From Puia dinghuensis (GTDB taxonomy: Bacteria > Bacteroidota > Bacteroidia > Chitinophagales > Chitinophagaceae), in assembly GCF_014642875.1 (NCBI RefSeq), contig NZ_BMJC01000008.1, positions 1-64,000 on the forward strand: a stretch of 64,000 bases of DNA, given 5' to 3'. The position numbers and the translations under genes are program-made. Of this stretch, positions 34,436-44,413 are shown in pieces (positions within the stretch are counted from its first letter, which is position 1; every line of letters begins with the position of its first letter). The notes under the pieces are model-generated. The model saw only the letters and a list, made by a program, of their open reading frames with translations, searched no databases and was not told the origin of the DNA.

Positions 34436-35869
34436 ATGGACGGCGACATTCAACCCATACGTATCCTGGTTGTCGAAGACAATCCGGGTGACCTTTTCCT
34501 TTTCAAGGAATTCCTGCAAATCACCAACCTGCCCGTCGCTGAAATAAGACATGCCGCCAGCCTGGCGGAAGCAAAACTGTTGCTCGCCATTCATGACAGT
34601 AACCTTGTCTTTCTCGATCTGTCCCTGCCCGATAGCTACGGGCTCGATTCCTATACCCAGTTGCAGCCCATGACGCAGCGCGCCGCCGTGATCCTGCTGA
34701 CGGGGCTCACCGACACCAAGACCGCCTTACAGGCCCTGGTGATGGGCGCCCAGGACTATCTCGTCAAAGGCGACTTCGATGAGAAACTGCTCAGCCGCGC
34801 TATCCGCTATAGCCTCGAGCGTATCCGCAGCCTGCAATACCTCCGCGAGAGTGAAGAACGTTACCGCGAACTCTTCAACAACAACCCGATGCCGATGTGG
34901 GTATTCGACGCAAGATCGTTCCGTTTCCTCGAAGCCAATGAGGCGGCCGTCCAGCATTATGGCTATACCCAGGAAGAGTTTTTCAGCCGCACGCTTGCCG
35001 ACATCCAGCTCAATGGTGACGCCCAACACCTGCTCGAAGAAGTAGAGGCCGTCCGCCACAGCCGCGAGGGTATCAAAAAGGGCATCCTCCAACATAGGAA
35101 GAAGAACGGAGAATTGATCTTTGTGGACATCGCCTGGCACAGCATCAGTTATAAGGACCAATTAGCCGTGCTGGTGCTGGCCAATGACGTCACCGAACGC
35201 ATCCAGCTTGAGAACGAGCTCAACGAACAGCGGGTCACCCGCCAGAAGCAGATCACCGAGGCCGTCATCCTCGCGCAGGAGAAAGAGCGGACAGAGATAG
35301 GGAAGGAGCTGCACGATAATGTCAATCAGATTCTCGGCGCCAGCAATCTCTATATCAATACCGCGATGACCGACGATGAAATGCGGCAGGAGTTGCTCGA
35401 GCGCAGTACCGCATTGGTCAGCAAGGCGATCAACGAGATTCGGAAGATATCCAAATCTCTCATCACACCCGGCCTGCGGGAGATAGGCCTCATCGAATCA
35501 ATCGAGGATGTCATCGACGATATGAAATTTGCCAAGGAAGACCTGGCCATCGAGCTCGACCTGCAGAATATCTCCGAAGAACAGATCGAAGACCGGCGAA
35601 AGCTCACCGTCTTCCGCATCATCCAGGAACAGTTGAACAACATCGTAAAACATGCCCGTGCGACGCGGGTGCTCATCCGCCTTTCAATGGAGGGCGATAA
35701 CATCGTCGTGACGGTGGCCGACAACGGTGTTGGCTTCGACGTAAGCCGCCACCGCAAGGGCGTAGGGATCACCAACATCATCAGCCGAACGGAATTATTC
35801 AATGGAAAAGTAGAGATCCAGTCCCAGCCCGGCGAAGGCTGCACCCTAAGCGTAAGCCTCCCCACCTAA
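34436..35869 (+). CDS. Hybrid receiver-PAS-histidine kinase (NarL-type HisKA_3)
   Basis: 477 residues, cytoplasmic, no membrane helix. An N-terminal receiver has ILVVEDNPGD and phospho-acceptor Asp61 in VFLDLSLPDSYG. A PAS domain follows (YRELFNNNPMPMWVFDA to DVTERIQLENEL). The transmitter is of the HisKA_3 class with His293 in EIGKELHDNVNQILG, and a short ATPase domain with LNNIVKHARATRV and DNGVGFD. The order receiver-then-kinase suggests its kinase activity is tuned by phosphorylation. HisKA_3 kinases normally signal to LuxR/NarL regulators, but none is encoded here, so the final output is off-window. Zero-base spacing to the preceding gene implies coupled translation. Confidence 0.92.
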   Translation: MDGDIQPIRILVVEDNPGDLFLFKEFLQITNLPVAEIRHAASLAEAKLLLAIHDSNLVFLDLSLPDSYGLDSYTQLQPMTQRAAVILLTGLTDTKTALQALVMGAQDYLVKGDFDEKLLSRAIRYSLERIRSLQYLRESEERYRELFNNNPMPMWVFDARSFRFLEANEAAVQHYGYTQEEFFSRTLADIQLNGDAQHLLEEVEAVRHSREGIKKGILQHRKKNGELIFVDIAWHSISYKDQLAVLVLANDVTERIQLENELNEQRVTRQKQITEAVILAQEKERTEIGKELHDNVNQILGASNLYINTAMTDDEMRQELLERSTALVSKAINEIRKISKSLITPGLREIGLIESIEDVIDDMKFAKEDLAIELDLQNISEEQIEDRRKLTVFRIIQEQLNNIVKHARATRVLIRLSMEGDNIVVTVADNGVGFDVSRHRKGVGITNIISRTELFNGKVEIQSQPGEGCTLSVSLPT

Positions 35870-35913
35870 GGCCCGCCACCGTCCGCCGGGCCCCCAGCAC
35901 CCGCATCACCCCC

Positions 35914-36747
35914 CTAAATCTTCCTCATCACCTTAATCAACTTTTTCGCAATCACCTCACACCCTTTATTCGAAGGATGCAACCCATCATACGTCATCTC
36001 GATGGCGTCCGGAGGATAGGGATACTCGTCCGTGGCCGGATTGAAAGGCACGTCGATAAAGTTCGGGTAGGGGAAGTCGCGATAAGCACCGGTAGCGGAG
36101 TCCTTCAGCCGTTTGAAATGCACCAGCCGCGTCACCGATAGCGCTTTTAAATGATACAGGTCCACTGTGCGGAGCCCTTCGTGCCTGCCAATGTCGAGAA
36201 TCGCCTCCGCTACCTGCTCCAGCGTCTGCCCATCTTTCTCTTTATAGGAACCATAGGCATTGTTCGTGTGGTTATTGATAGAGACAAAGTCAGCGCGCGG
36301 CATTGGCGTGATAAGAATGATGGACGCATCCTTATTTAGGCTGCGGATCTTGTCCAGCAGCACTCGCATACATCCATAGACGGTGCTGTCACCCGTGGAA
36401 TGTTCGTAGTCGGAGAAAGAACCGATCCGATGCCCATGCCACCAGTCATTGGTACCCAGGAACACCGTATACACATCACCCACCGGTATCCCCAACTTGT
36501 CGATCGATCGCGCAAAATTCTGCGTTGTCCAGCCGTTGCGCCCCTGGTTGAGATAGTGGATATAATCCAGCTTTGCCACGACATCAGTGAGATAGCCTTT
36601 TGTGAGTCGATTGCCCGTCTCGTCGGGGTGATCGTTGAGATAAGTAATACTGTCGCCGATGGCTACCCAAGTGAGCGGGCGGTGAATGAAGCTAGTTAGT
36701 GTAAGTATCACACTACACACGAAGAAAATGCAAAAACGTTTTATCAT
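35914..36747 (-). CDS. Secreted SGNH/GDSL-type hydrolase
   Basis: 277 residues from the ATG at 36747 (MIKRFCIFFVCSVILTL signal peptide); an upstream in-frame ATG at 36885 would place the promoter inside the gene and is rejected. The SGNH blocks are present: GDS (residues 31-33, Ser33 nucleophile) in AIGDSITY, the Gly block near LNQGRNGWTT, Asn in FLGTNDWW, and Asp/His in YDGLHPSNKG. Such enzymes deacylate lipids, polysaccharides or peptidoglycan, and export suggests an envelope or extracellular glycan ester. It is convergent with the signalling operon and divergent from PEP synthase. Confidence 0.9.
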   Translation of the reverse strand: MIKRFCIFFVCSVILTLTSFIHRPLTWVAIGDSITYLNDHPDETGNRLTKGYLTDVVAKLDYIHYLNQGRNGWTTQNFARSIDKLGIPVGDVYTVFLGTNDWWHGHRIGSFSDYEHSTGDSTVYGCMRVLLDKIRSLNKDASIILITPMPRADFVSINNHTNNAYGSYKEKDGQTLEQVAEAILDIGRHEGLRTVDLYHLKALSVTRLVHFKRLKDSATGAYRDFPYPNFIDVPFNPATDEYPYPPDAIEMTYDGLHPSNKGCEVIAKKLIKVMRKI

Positions 36748-36767
36748 AGTTGGTTCTTTATCATTTT

Positions 36768-36801
36768 CAAATTTACCGATTGCAAAATTTTGTTTAGCAA
36801 A
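36768..36801 (-). promoter_or_regulatory. Candidate promoter of the SGNH hydrolase gene
   Basis: On the minus strand TTTG (36801-36798) is followed after 22 bases by TAAATTTG (36775-36768), a full match to TAnnTTTG. The predicted start lies about 15 bases before the ATG at 36747. It overlaps the oppositely directed PEP synthase promoter. Confidence 0.5.
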
Positions 36802-36818
36802 CTTTTTTTCTACTTTTG
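36789..36818 (+). promoter_or_regulatory. Candidate promoter of the PEP synthase gene
   Basis: TTTG at 36789-36792, an 18-base spacer and TACTTTTG at 36811-36818. Both boxes match the Bacteroidota consensus. Transcription would start near 36822, leaving a leader of about 130 bases before the ATG at 36954. Confidence 0.6.
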
Positions 36819-36953
36819 TTTTAATACAAAGAGAGACCTGATTCATTCCTACATTAACCAGCCGGATTCCAATTTCCACACACATTTAATATCCTGTTGA
36901 GCTGCGGCAACTACCGGGCGAGCTCTCTATTTGTCATCAATTCGAATCGCGAT

Positions 36954-39401
36954 ATGTCAGTTACAGCCTATGTTGTGCCTTTACGAAATGTCGGCCTTGC
37001 CGATATCGCCATTGCCGGGGGCAAGAATGCATCCCTGGGTGAAATGATCACCCACCTCAGCGGGATGGGTATCCGCATTCCCGACGGTTTTGTGATTACG
37101 GTGAATGCCTACCGGGAATTTATCGAAGCGGGCCACCTGGAGGCGGAGATCAGGAGCCTCGTGAAAGAGATCGATTTCGATAAGGTGGAGTCGTTGAGAC
37201 GGGCAGGCCTCCGTATCCGGCAATTGATCCGCAACTGTAAATTTCCGCCGGCGCTGAGTGCGTCCATCATCGAAGCATATTACGCGTTGTCTCGTCAATA
37301 CGACCAGAACGAGACGGATGTGGCTGTGCGGTCGTCGGCGACGGCGGAAGACCTGCCGGATGCATCCTTTGCCGGTCAGCAGGAAACATATCTCAACGTA
37401 CGGGGACCGGCCGCGCTGATGGATTCCGTCCGTAACTGTTTTGCTTCGCTCTTCACCGATCGGGCGATCAGCTACCGGGAAAATTTTCACTTCGACCATT
37501 TCGAAGTGGGGCTTTCGGTCTGCGTCCAGAAGATGGTGCGTAGCGATCTCGGGACGTCCGGCGTTGCATTCTCGTTAGACACAGAGACGGGTTTCAAAGA
37601 TGTGGTCGTCATCAACGGCGGGTATGGCTTGGGCGAGATGATCGTCCAGGGTGCGGTGTCGCCCGACGAATTCATCGTTTTCAAGCCGGCGTTAAAGGCG
37701 GGCTTTGCCTCCATCATCGAAAAACGACTGGGCGTTAAGGATAAGTTGATGGTCTATGGAGACGACCCGGACGAACGCGTGAAGATCATCCCCGCCGATC
37801 GCCAGATGCAGCACCGCTTCTGCCTCGAAGAGCCGATGATCCTCCAACTGGCGGACTGGGTCTGCCGCATAGAAGAATATTATTCGAAGGTGAAAGGCCA
37901 CTGGTGTCCTATGGATGTGGAATGGGCTGTAGATGGCCTTTCCGGGGAATTGTTTATTGTCCAGGCGCGGCCCGAGACCATTCACTCCCGTAAGAAAAAC
38001 GGAACGCTGACAGAATATGTGCTGGGGGAGAAGATAAGACCGGCGGAGCCCCTGCTGAAAGGGATTGCCGTGGGAAGTAAGATCGCAACAGGAAAAGTCA
38101 AGATCATGCATTCGCTCGATCGGCGGCTCGAGGCAGGCCAGGAATTCCAGGAAGGGGATGTATTGGTGACGGACATGACCGACCCCGACTGGGAGCCCAT
38201 TATGAAGAAGGCCGCGGCGATCATCACTAACAAGGGGGGGCGCACCTGTCATGCGGCTATTGTAGCCCGTGAGATGGGCGTTCCTGCCATAGTAGGCTGT
38301 GGCAATGCGACCGAGCTGCTGGCCGATGGGCAACTGGTGACGGCATCCTGTGCCGAGGGTGACGAAGGGTTCATCTATGAAGGCGCCCTCGACTTCAAGG
38401 TCGTGGAGACCGATCTGCACACGCTGCCCCGCATCGACACCCCGCTGATGTTGAACGTGGGGTCTCCGGCGATGGCCTTTCACTATGCTCATTTGCCGCA
38501 CAGCGGAGTAGGCCTTGCACGCGAAGAGTTCATTATCAACAATTATATCGGTGTCCATCCCCTTGCCCTGTTGAAACACCGCGAACTCAAGGATAAGGAG
38601 CTGACGGAGGCAATAAAAAAGAAGATGGCAGGGTTCGACCAGGAAGAAGAATTCTTCATCCGCAAGCTGTCCTATGGCATCGCCCGGATTGCCGCGGCCT
38701 TTTATCCGCAGAAGGTGATCGTCCGGTTCTCCGATTTCAAAAGCAATGAATACTATAATTTATTGGGTGGAAAATATTTCGAACCTTCCGAGGAAAATCC
38801 GATGATCGGCTGGCGTGGTGCTTCGCGGTATTATTCGCCTCAGTATAAGGAGGCTTTCGGGCTGGAGTGCCGGGCCATCCGGCGGGTGCGGGAAGAAATG
38901 GGACTCGACAATGTGGTCGTGATGATCCCCTTCTGCCGGACGGTGGGCGAGCTGCTGAAGGTGAAGATGGTAATGGCGGAGTACGGCCTCGTGCGCGGCC
39001 GCGAGACGGGGAGCGATAAAGGCCTCGAACTCTTCCTCATGGCCGAGATCCCCTCCAACATCTTGCTTGCGCGGGAGTTCGCCCGGCATATCGACGGCTT
39101 TTCCATCGGGTCGAACGATCTGACACAGCTGACGCTGGGCCTCGATCGGGACTCGTCGCTGGTGGCGCACATCTATGACGAGCGCAACGAGGCAGTGAAG
39201 GCGCTGCTGCGGATGCTGATCCGAACGGCAAAGGAATGCGGCGTGAAGGTGGGCATCTGCGGGCAGGGGCCATCGGATTTCCCCGACTTCGCTCAATTTC
39301 TAGTGGAAGAAGGCATCGACAGCATTTCGGTGACCCCAGACTCGGTGATAAGGACGATAAAGGCAATAGCCGCGGTTGAACAGGTAGCCCATATGGAATA
39401 A
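36954..39401 (+). CDS. ppsA: Phosphoenolpyruvate synthase
   Basis: 815 residues, three-domain enzyme that makes PEP from pyruvate with ATP going to AMP and phosphate, the entry step of gluconeogenesis. The N-terminal ATP-grasp part has GGKNASLGEM and VRSSATAEDLPDASFAGQ. The swivelling phosphohistidine domain has GGRTCHAAIVAREMG with His433. The C-terminal barrel has LAREEFI and GICGQGPSDFPDFAQFLVEE, whose Cys is the expected general acid. Length fits the family (about 790-820). The ATG at 36954 (MSVTAYVVPLRNVG) matches the family start; the frame is open to 36897. The SGNH gene is divergent with overlapping promoters. Confidence 0.95.
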   Translation: MSVTAYVVPLRNVGLADIAIAGGKNASLGEMITHLSGMGIRIPDGFVITVNAYREFIEAGHLEAEIRSLVKEIDFDKVESLRRAGLRIRQLIRNCKFPPALSASIIEAYYALSRQYDQNETDVAVRSSATAEDLPDASFAGQQETYLNVRGPAALMDSVRNCFASLFTDRAISYRENFHFDHFEVGLSVCVQKMVRSDLGTSGVAFSLDTETGFKDVVVINGGYGLGEMIVQGAVSPDEFIVFKPALKAGFASIIEKRLGVKDKLMVYGDDPDERVKIIPADRQMQHRFCLEEPMILQLADWVCRIEEYYSKVKGHWCPMDVEWAVDGLSGELFIVQARPETIHSRKKNGTLTEYVLGEKIRPAEPLLKGIAVGSKIATGKVKIMHSLDRRLEAGQEFQEGDVLVTDMTDPDWEPIMKKAAAIITNKGGRTCHAAIVAREMGVPAIVGCGNATELLADGQLVTASCAEGDEGFIYEGALDFKVVETDLHTLPRIDTPLMLNVGSPAMAFHYAHLPHSGVGLAREEFIINNYIGVHPLALLKHRELKDKELTEAIKKKMAGFDQEEEFFIRKLSYGIARIAAAFYPQKVIVRFSDFKSNEYYNLLGGKYFEPSEENPMIGWRGASRYYSPQYKEAFGLECRAIRRVREEMGLDNVVVMIPFCRTVGELLKVKMVMAEYGLVRGRETGSDKGLELFLMAEIPSNILLAREFARHIDGFSIGSNDLTQLTLGLDRDSSLVAHIYDERNEAVKALLRMLIRTAKECGVKVGICGQGPSDFPDFAQFLVEEGIDSISVTPDSVIRTIKAIAAVEQVAHME

Positions 39402-39437
39402 TTCCATTTTCGCATCCCCGCGGAAAACCTTCCGACT

Positions 39438-41894
39438 ATGCTGAAGCACCACCTTCGCATCGCCTGGCGCAATATCCGCCACCACAAGCTCTATACGACC
39501 ATACATGTGCTGGGCCTGTCTCTCGGCATCTGCGCATGTATGGTCATCTACCTCATCGCGCGGTTCGACCTCAGCTTCGACCGGTTTCATCCCGGCGCGG
39601 ACCGCATCTACCGCATCGTCGGCGATTTTAGAGGAATGCGTGGCGGAACCAAATTTCTCAACAGCCCTATCCCGGAAGTGGCGGGCATAGAACACGATAT
39701 CCCGGGATTCGAGGCGCAGGTGGGGTTTCATACGTTTGCTTTCTCCATCACCGTTCCGGCCCGGGGAGGCAAGGCGGAAGAACAGTTCAGCGGAAATCAG
39801 GACGGGAGCTATGCGTTGTCGACGATCTTGACCGGTCCCGCCTTTTTCGATCTCTTCCCCCATAAATGGCTGATAGGCAATCCGGCGGTGTTGAACGATC
39901 CCGACAAGGTCGTGCTGGCCGAGAGTGCGGCGCGGCGATACTTTGGTCCCGGCCCCCTGGATGCAATGCTCGGCCGGACGCTTATCTATGAAGATAGCCT
40001 GCCGGTAACGGTCGCGGGCATCGTCAAAGACTGGGGTAAACAATCCGACCTCAACTATACTTCTTTCATTTCCATCCGGACGGCGCCGTCCACCTGGGTG
40101 CGGGCCCAATTCCCTACCGATGACTGGCGAAGCATGTCACCGCACCAGTCACAGGCCTTTGTCCGATTGGCAAAAGGGGTGGACCCCGCCATCGTGAATG
40201 CCCGGCTGGCCGGCTATGCCCGAAAGACAAAGATCGTGTCCTTCCCCGGGGCAACTAACCTGCGGCTCTATCTGCAACCGCTGCTACAGATGCATTATAC
40301 TGCCGATTTCCATCCCGGCGACACGGGCGACGATTTCCGCCGGGCGTACCTCCCCCTGCTGTATGCGCTGATGGGTGTTGCCGTTTTCATCCTGGTGCTG
40401 GCGATCATCAATTTTATCAACCTTTCCACAGCGCAATCCCTCCAACGCGTGAAAGAAGTAGGTATCCGCAAAGTGATGGGCAGCAGCCGGAAGGGCCTCA
40501 TCGGGCAATTCCTGGTCGAGACCCTGCTGGTGACGCTGTTCGCAATCGTGCTATCGGTGGCGCTGGTGCGGCCGGCACTGGCGTTGTTTAGTCACTATAT
40601 CCCTTACGGGGTGAAGTTTGATTTTCTGGATACCGGAAACCTGCTCTTCCTCCTGGCAACGACGCTCGTCGTGACCCTGGCTGCAGGGTTCTATCCCGCG
40701 CGATTGTTATCGTCCTATCTGCCGGTGCTCAGCCTCAAAGGCGCGCTCGATCGCCTGGGCACGGGTGGCGCCGGTCTGCGCAAGGCGCTCATCATTTTTC
40801 AATTTATGATGTCCCTGCTTTTTATCATCGCGTCCCTGGCCATTGGCAGACAGGTACGGTACATGCAGGAGGCGGACAAAGGTTTTACTAGTGACGCCAT
40901 TCTTACCCTGGGCCACCGGCGGACAAAAGCCTGGCAGATGCAGCTGTTCGCTCAAAGGCTGAGAGCCACACCCGGAGTACAGGAGGCTATCCTGCAGGGC
41001 GGGCCGCCAATGCCGGGGCATGGAAATGGGTCTTTCGTCTATAAGGGCAGCATGCCTATAGAGATGGATGTCGCCATCCAATTGGGCGATGCCGCCTTTA
41101 TCCCCTTTTATAAGATGCGGCTGCTGGCAGGGCGCAACCTGCTGCCGGGCGACAGCAGCAGAGAGGTGGTGATCAATGCAACCTATGCCCACGCCCTGGA
41201 GCTGACGCCGGCGGATGCAGTGGGCAAACTGGTCTACACTAACGATATCGCCTATACGGTGGTGGGCGTGGTAGCCGATTTTCACCAGGAGTCTTTCCGG
41301 GAGACCATCAAACCCATGATCATCCGCAACGATCCGCAAAATGAAAAAAGCATCGGGGTGCGGCTCGCAACCCTAAACAAATCAGGTGAAGACGCGAAGA
41401 GTTTCATCGCGGGAATCGAGCCGGAATGGAAGAAGCTGTTTCCAAAAATGCCGTTTTATTACAGCTTCCTCAATGAATCCATCGCCCGGTTGTACAATGA
41501 AGAGAACCGAACGGCGTGGCTGATGCAGGCGGCAACAGTGATCACCATCCTCATTTCCTGCATGGGGCTCTTCGGCCTGGCCTTGTTCTCCGTGGGCCGG
41601 CGCGCAAAAGAGATCGGCATCCGGAAAGTAATGGGTGCAACGGTGGGCGGTGTGGCCTTGCTGCTGAGCCGGGATTTTCTGTTGCTGGTGGTGGCTGCTA
41701 TTGTCATCGCTTCGCCGATAGCCTGGTATTTCACCGATGGGTGGTTGCGTGATTTTGCCTACCGCAAGCCGATGGATGCATGGATCCTGGCGGAGGCCGG
41801 TTTTGGCGCCATCGGCCTTGCCCTGCTCACCGTAGGCTTCCAGGCGCTCCGCGCAGCCCGCGCCAATCCGGTAAAGGTCCTGCGCAGCGAATGA
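39438..41894 (+). CDS. FtsX/MacB-type ABC transporter permease (copy 4)
   Basis: 818 residues, the longest complete copy in the window. It diverges from the others in the first periplasmic domain and in TM1 (VLGLSLGICACMVIYLIARF), which carries two Cys-bracketed residues. The inner bundle has FILVLAIINFINLSTAQS followed by KEVGIRKVMGS. The second bundle shows ISCMGLFGLALFSVGRRAK, where the paralogues have AAY/AEQR. It begins 36 bases after ppsA and may be read through from it. It converges on copy 5 with only 15 bases between stops. It ends in LRSE. Confidence 0.92.
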   Translation: MLKHHLRIAWRNIRHHKLYTTIHVLGLSLGICACMVIYLIARFDLSFDRFHPGADRIYRIVGDFRGMRGGTKFLNSPIPEVAGIEHDIPGFEAQVGFHTFAFSITVPARGGKAEEQFSGNQDGSYALSTILTGPAFFDLFPHKWLIGNPAVLNDPDKVVLAESAARRYFGPGPLDAMLGRTLIYEDSLPVTVAGIVKDWGKQSDLNYTSFISIRTAPSTWVRAQFPTDDWRSMSPHQSQAFVRLAKGVDPAIVNARLAGYARKTKIVSFPGATNLRLYLQPLLQMHYTADFHPGDTGDDFRRAYLPLLYALMGVAVFILVLAIINFINLSTAQSLQRVKEVGIRKVMGSSRKGLIGQFLVETLLVTLFAIVLSVALVRPALALFSHYIPYGVKFDFLDTGNLLFLLATTLVVTLAAGFYPARLLSSYLPVLSLKGALDRLGTGGAGLRKALIIFQFMMSLLFIIASLAIGRQVRYMQEADKGFTSDAILTLGHRRTKAWQMQLFAQRLRATPGVQEAILQGGPPMPGHGNGSFVYKGSMPIEMDVAIQLGDAAFIPFYKMRLLAGRNLLPGDSSREVVINATYAHALELTPADAVGKLVYTNDIAYTVVGVVADFHQESFRETIKPMIIRNDPQNEKSIGVRLATLNKSGEDAKSFIAGIEPEWKKLFPKMPFYYSFLNESIARLYNEENRTAWLMQAATVITILISCMGLFGLALFSVGRRAKEIGIRKVMGATVGGVALLLSRDFLLLVVAAIVIASPIAWYFTDGWLRDFAYRKPMDAWILAEAGFGAIGLALLTVGFQALRAARANPVKVLRSE

Positions 41895-41909
41895 GCTGCT
41901 CAGGCATCC

Positions 41910-44315
41910 CTACTCCGTTCTCAAACTCTCGACAGGATCAGCCACCGCAGCCCTTATCGAGTGAAACCCAACCGTGACCAACGTGATGATCACCGCGGCG
42001 CTGGCGGCAAGCGGAAACACCCACCACGCAATAGGGGTACGGTAAGCAAAGTCCTGCAGCCACTGGTGCATGGCAAACCAGGCGACGGGGGAGGCGATCA
42101 CCAGCGCGATAACAACAAGGCGCAGGAATTCCTTCGACAGCAGGGCGACGATGGTCGAGACAGAAGCGCCGAGCACCTTGCGGATGCCGATCTCCTTAGT
42201 GCGCTGGAAGGTGCTGTAAGCAGCGAGACCGAGCAGGCCGAGACACGAGATGAAGATCGCCAGCAACCCGAAATAAAGGAAGACACGCTGAAACCGGTCT
42301 TCGGACGCATACAGTTTTGCAAAATCATCATCCACGAAAGAATATTCGAAGGGACGACCGGGGACCAGCTGCTGCCAGCGGTGACCCAGGGCGGCAACGG
42401 TCTGCGGGATATGGTCCCCCGTTATCCTAACGGAGATCATACTATACCACCCCTGGTCCATCACGCGGAATGCCAGGGGTTGAATCGCCTCCTGAAGTGA
42501 TCTGTAGTGGAAGTCGCGCGCGACGCCGATGATGGTGCCATCTACGCCCCACATATTGAACTTCCGGCCCACGGCTTTTGTGGGGTCGGCATAGCCAAGG
42601 CTACGGGCTGCGGCTTCGTTTAATATGAGGGCCTTGGTGGAGTCGGTGGAAAAGTCGCGGGAGAACGTACGACCGGCGGCCATCCGTATACCATAGTGCG
42701 GAAAGAAATCGAAGTCGACGACATAGAAGTTGAGGTTGGCGCCCTGCATATCGCCTTGGGGATTGGCGATGCGGAGAAACCAGTTGGTGGGGCTATTGCC
42801 TGGAACATAGTTGGAGTAGGCGACCGCCTTTACGCCGGGGATGGCCGAGAGTTCGTGCCGCAACGGCTCGGTGTTTACCCGCACTGCACTGTCGCCATGG
42901 TAATTGATGGCGATCTCCTGGTTCTTGTTGAAGCCAAGCTCCTGGTCTTGCATGTACCGTAGCTGGTTGTAGACGACGATGGTGCCGATGATGAGAGCAG
43001 TGGAGATGACGAATTGGAAGACAACGAGCACCTCGCGCAACCGCAGCCCTTTACGGCTGGAACCGAAGCGGCCTTTGAGCACTGCGACGGGGTTGAAACC
43101 GGAGAGGACCAGCGCGGGGTAGATACCGGCGATGACGCCGATGCCAATGGCGATGCCCAGCAGGAGGGCGACATAGCTGCCCGCGCCAAAGGCCTGCAGC
43201 GGGATGTCTTTACCCAGGAGAATACCGAACAGCGGATGGAGGGCATTGCATAACGCGATGGCCAATACGAAAGCGAGGAGGCAAAGCAGGATAGACTCAC
43301 CGAGAAACTGCAGGGTGAGTTGACCGCGTACGGCGCCAATGGCTTTCCGGATTCCGACCTCGCGTGCGCGCTCTGCCGCCCGGGCCGTGGCGAGGTTGAC
43401 GAAGTTGATGGAGGCGATGAGAAGGAGGAAAACGCCGACGATGGCAAAGACGTCGGTATTGCTCTTGCTGCCGGTGGGCTCGCCAATACCGTAGTTGTTG
43501 AGTGTCGGACCGAGGTGGATTTTTTTCAGCGGCTGCAGGTGGTAGGTATAGGACATACCGGTTGCCTTTTCTACGTCGGCGGCCTTTTCTTTTACAAAGG
43601 GTGGTAAGCGGGCTTCGAGGCGGGTGGGGTCAGCACCGGGGCGCAGGAGGAGAAAGGTGAACCAGCCGAAATTCCCCCAATTATGGTCCCAGTTGCCATA
43701 GAGATGATCGACGAACGAGGTCATGGAAAAAAAGCAATCGCTATGGAAGCTGGCGTTGTCGGGAATGTTCTTCATGACGCCGGTGACTCTGAAGACGTAC
43801 TTATGATCGACGAGCAAAGGCTGGCCCATCGGATCGGCGGAGCCGAAATATTTTTGGGCGCCGGCTTCAGACAATACCACGCTGAAGGGGTCACGGAGCG
43901 CAGTCTTGGGGTCGCCTTTGAGCAGCGGGAAAGCGAAAATGTCAAAAAGGGTGCTGTCCGCGGCGATAATGTTATTCTCTTGAAATCGTTTCTCACCGTG
44001 CTCGAGGAGGCCGTTCTGATAAGAGATGCGAGCCTCGGTCTCTACTTCGGGGAAGTTAGCTTTTATGGAGGGACCGGCAGGACCGGAGCTCAGTCCCGTA
44101 GGCAGGAGTTCGGTCTGGGTCCGGGTGTCGCAGATGAGACGATAAATGCGATCTGCCTTGGGGTTGAATTTGTCATAGCTGCGCTCGAAGCTGACATAGG
44201 AAAAGATAAGAAGGAAGGAGGACATACCGACAGCCAGACCAAGCAGGTTGATCGCGGAGAAGACGCGATGACGCCAAAGGTTGCGGATGGCGATGGTGAG
44301 ATAGTTTTTAAGCAT
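41910..44315 (-). CDS. FtsX/MacB-type ABC transporter permease (copy 5)
   Basis: 801 residues. TM1 region INLLGLAVGMSSFLLIFSYV, first bundle LLIASINFVNLATARAAERA followed by REVGIRKAIGA, and a second bundle with FISCLGLLGLAAYSTFQRTK. The first periplasmic domain closes with LQPLKKIHLGPTLNNYGIG, closer to the copy at 8378 than to copies 2 and 3. It is followed on the same strand by nothing (convergent with copy 4) and preceded by murF with a 98-base gap, so it might share the murF transcript. Confidence 0.92.
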   Translation of the reverse strand: MLKNYLTIAIRNLWRHRVFSAINLLGLAVGMSSFLLIFSYVSFERSYDKFNPKADRIYRLICDTRTQTELLPTGLSSGPAGPSIKANFPEVETEARISYQNGLLEHGEKRFQENNIIAADSTLFDIFAFPLLKGDPKTALRDPFSVVLSEAGAQKYFGSADPMGQPLLVDHKYVFRVTGVMKNIPDNASFHSDCFFSMTSFVDHLYGNWDHNWGNFGWFTFLLLRPGADPTRLEARLPPFVKEKAADVEKATGMSYTYHLQPLKKIHLGPTLNNYGIGEPTGSKSNTDVFAIVGVFLLLIASINFVNLATARAAERAREVGIRKAIGAVRGQLTLQFLGESILLCLLAFVLAIALCNALHPLFGILLGKDIPLQAFGAGSYVALLLGIAIGIGVIAGIYPALVLSGFNPVAVLKGRFGSSRKGLRLREVLVVFQFVISTALIIGTIVVYNQLRYMQDQELGFNKNQEIAINYHGDSAVRVNTEPLRHELSAIPGVKAVAYSNYVPGNSPTNWFLRIANPQGDMQGANLNFYVVDFDFFPHYGIRMAAGRTFSRDFSTDSTKALILNEAAARSLGYADPTKAVGRKFNMWGVDGTIIGVARDFHYRSLQEAIQPLAFRVMDQGWYSMISVRITGDHIPQTVAALGHRWQQLVPGRPFEYSFVDDDFAKLYASEDRFQRVFLYFGLLAIFISCLGLLGLAAYSTFQRTKEIGIRKVLGASVSTIVALLSKEFLRLVVIALVIASPVAWFAMHQWLQDFAYRTPIAWWVFPLAASAAVIITLVTVGFHSIRAAVADPVESLRTE

Positions 44316-44413
44316 GCCCGGGAATTTGCAAAGTCGCTGCCAAGACGGTGCCAGGATTGCAGGGTGCTGATAACGAAGGGGAAAGGGGATTTCCCTCGAG
44401 GGCGATTGTTCGC

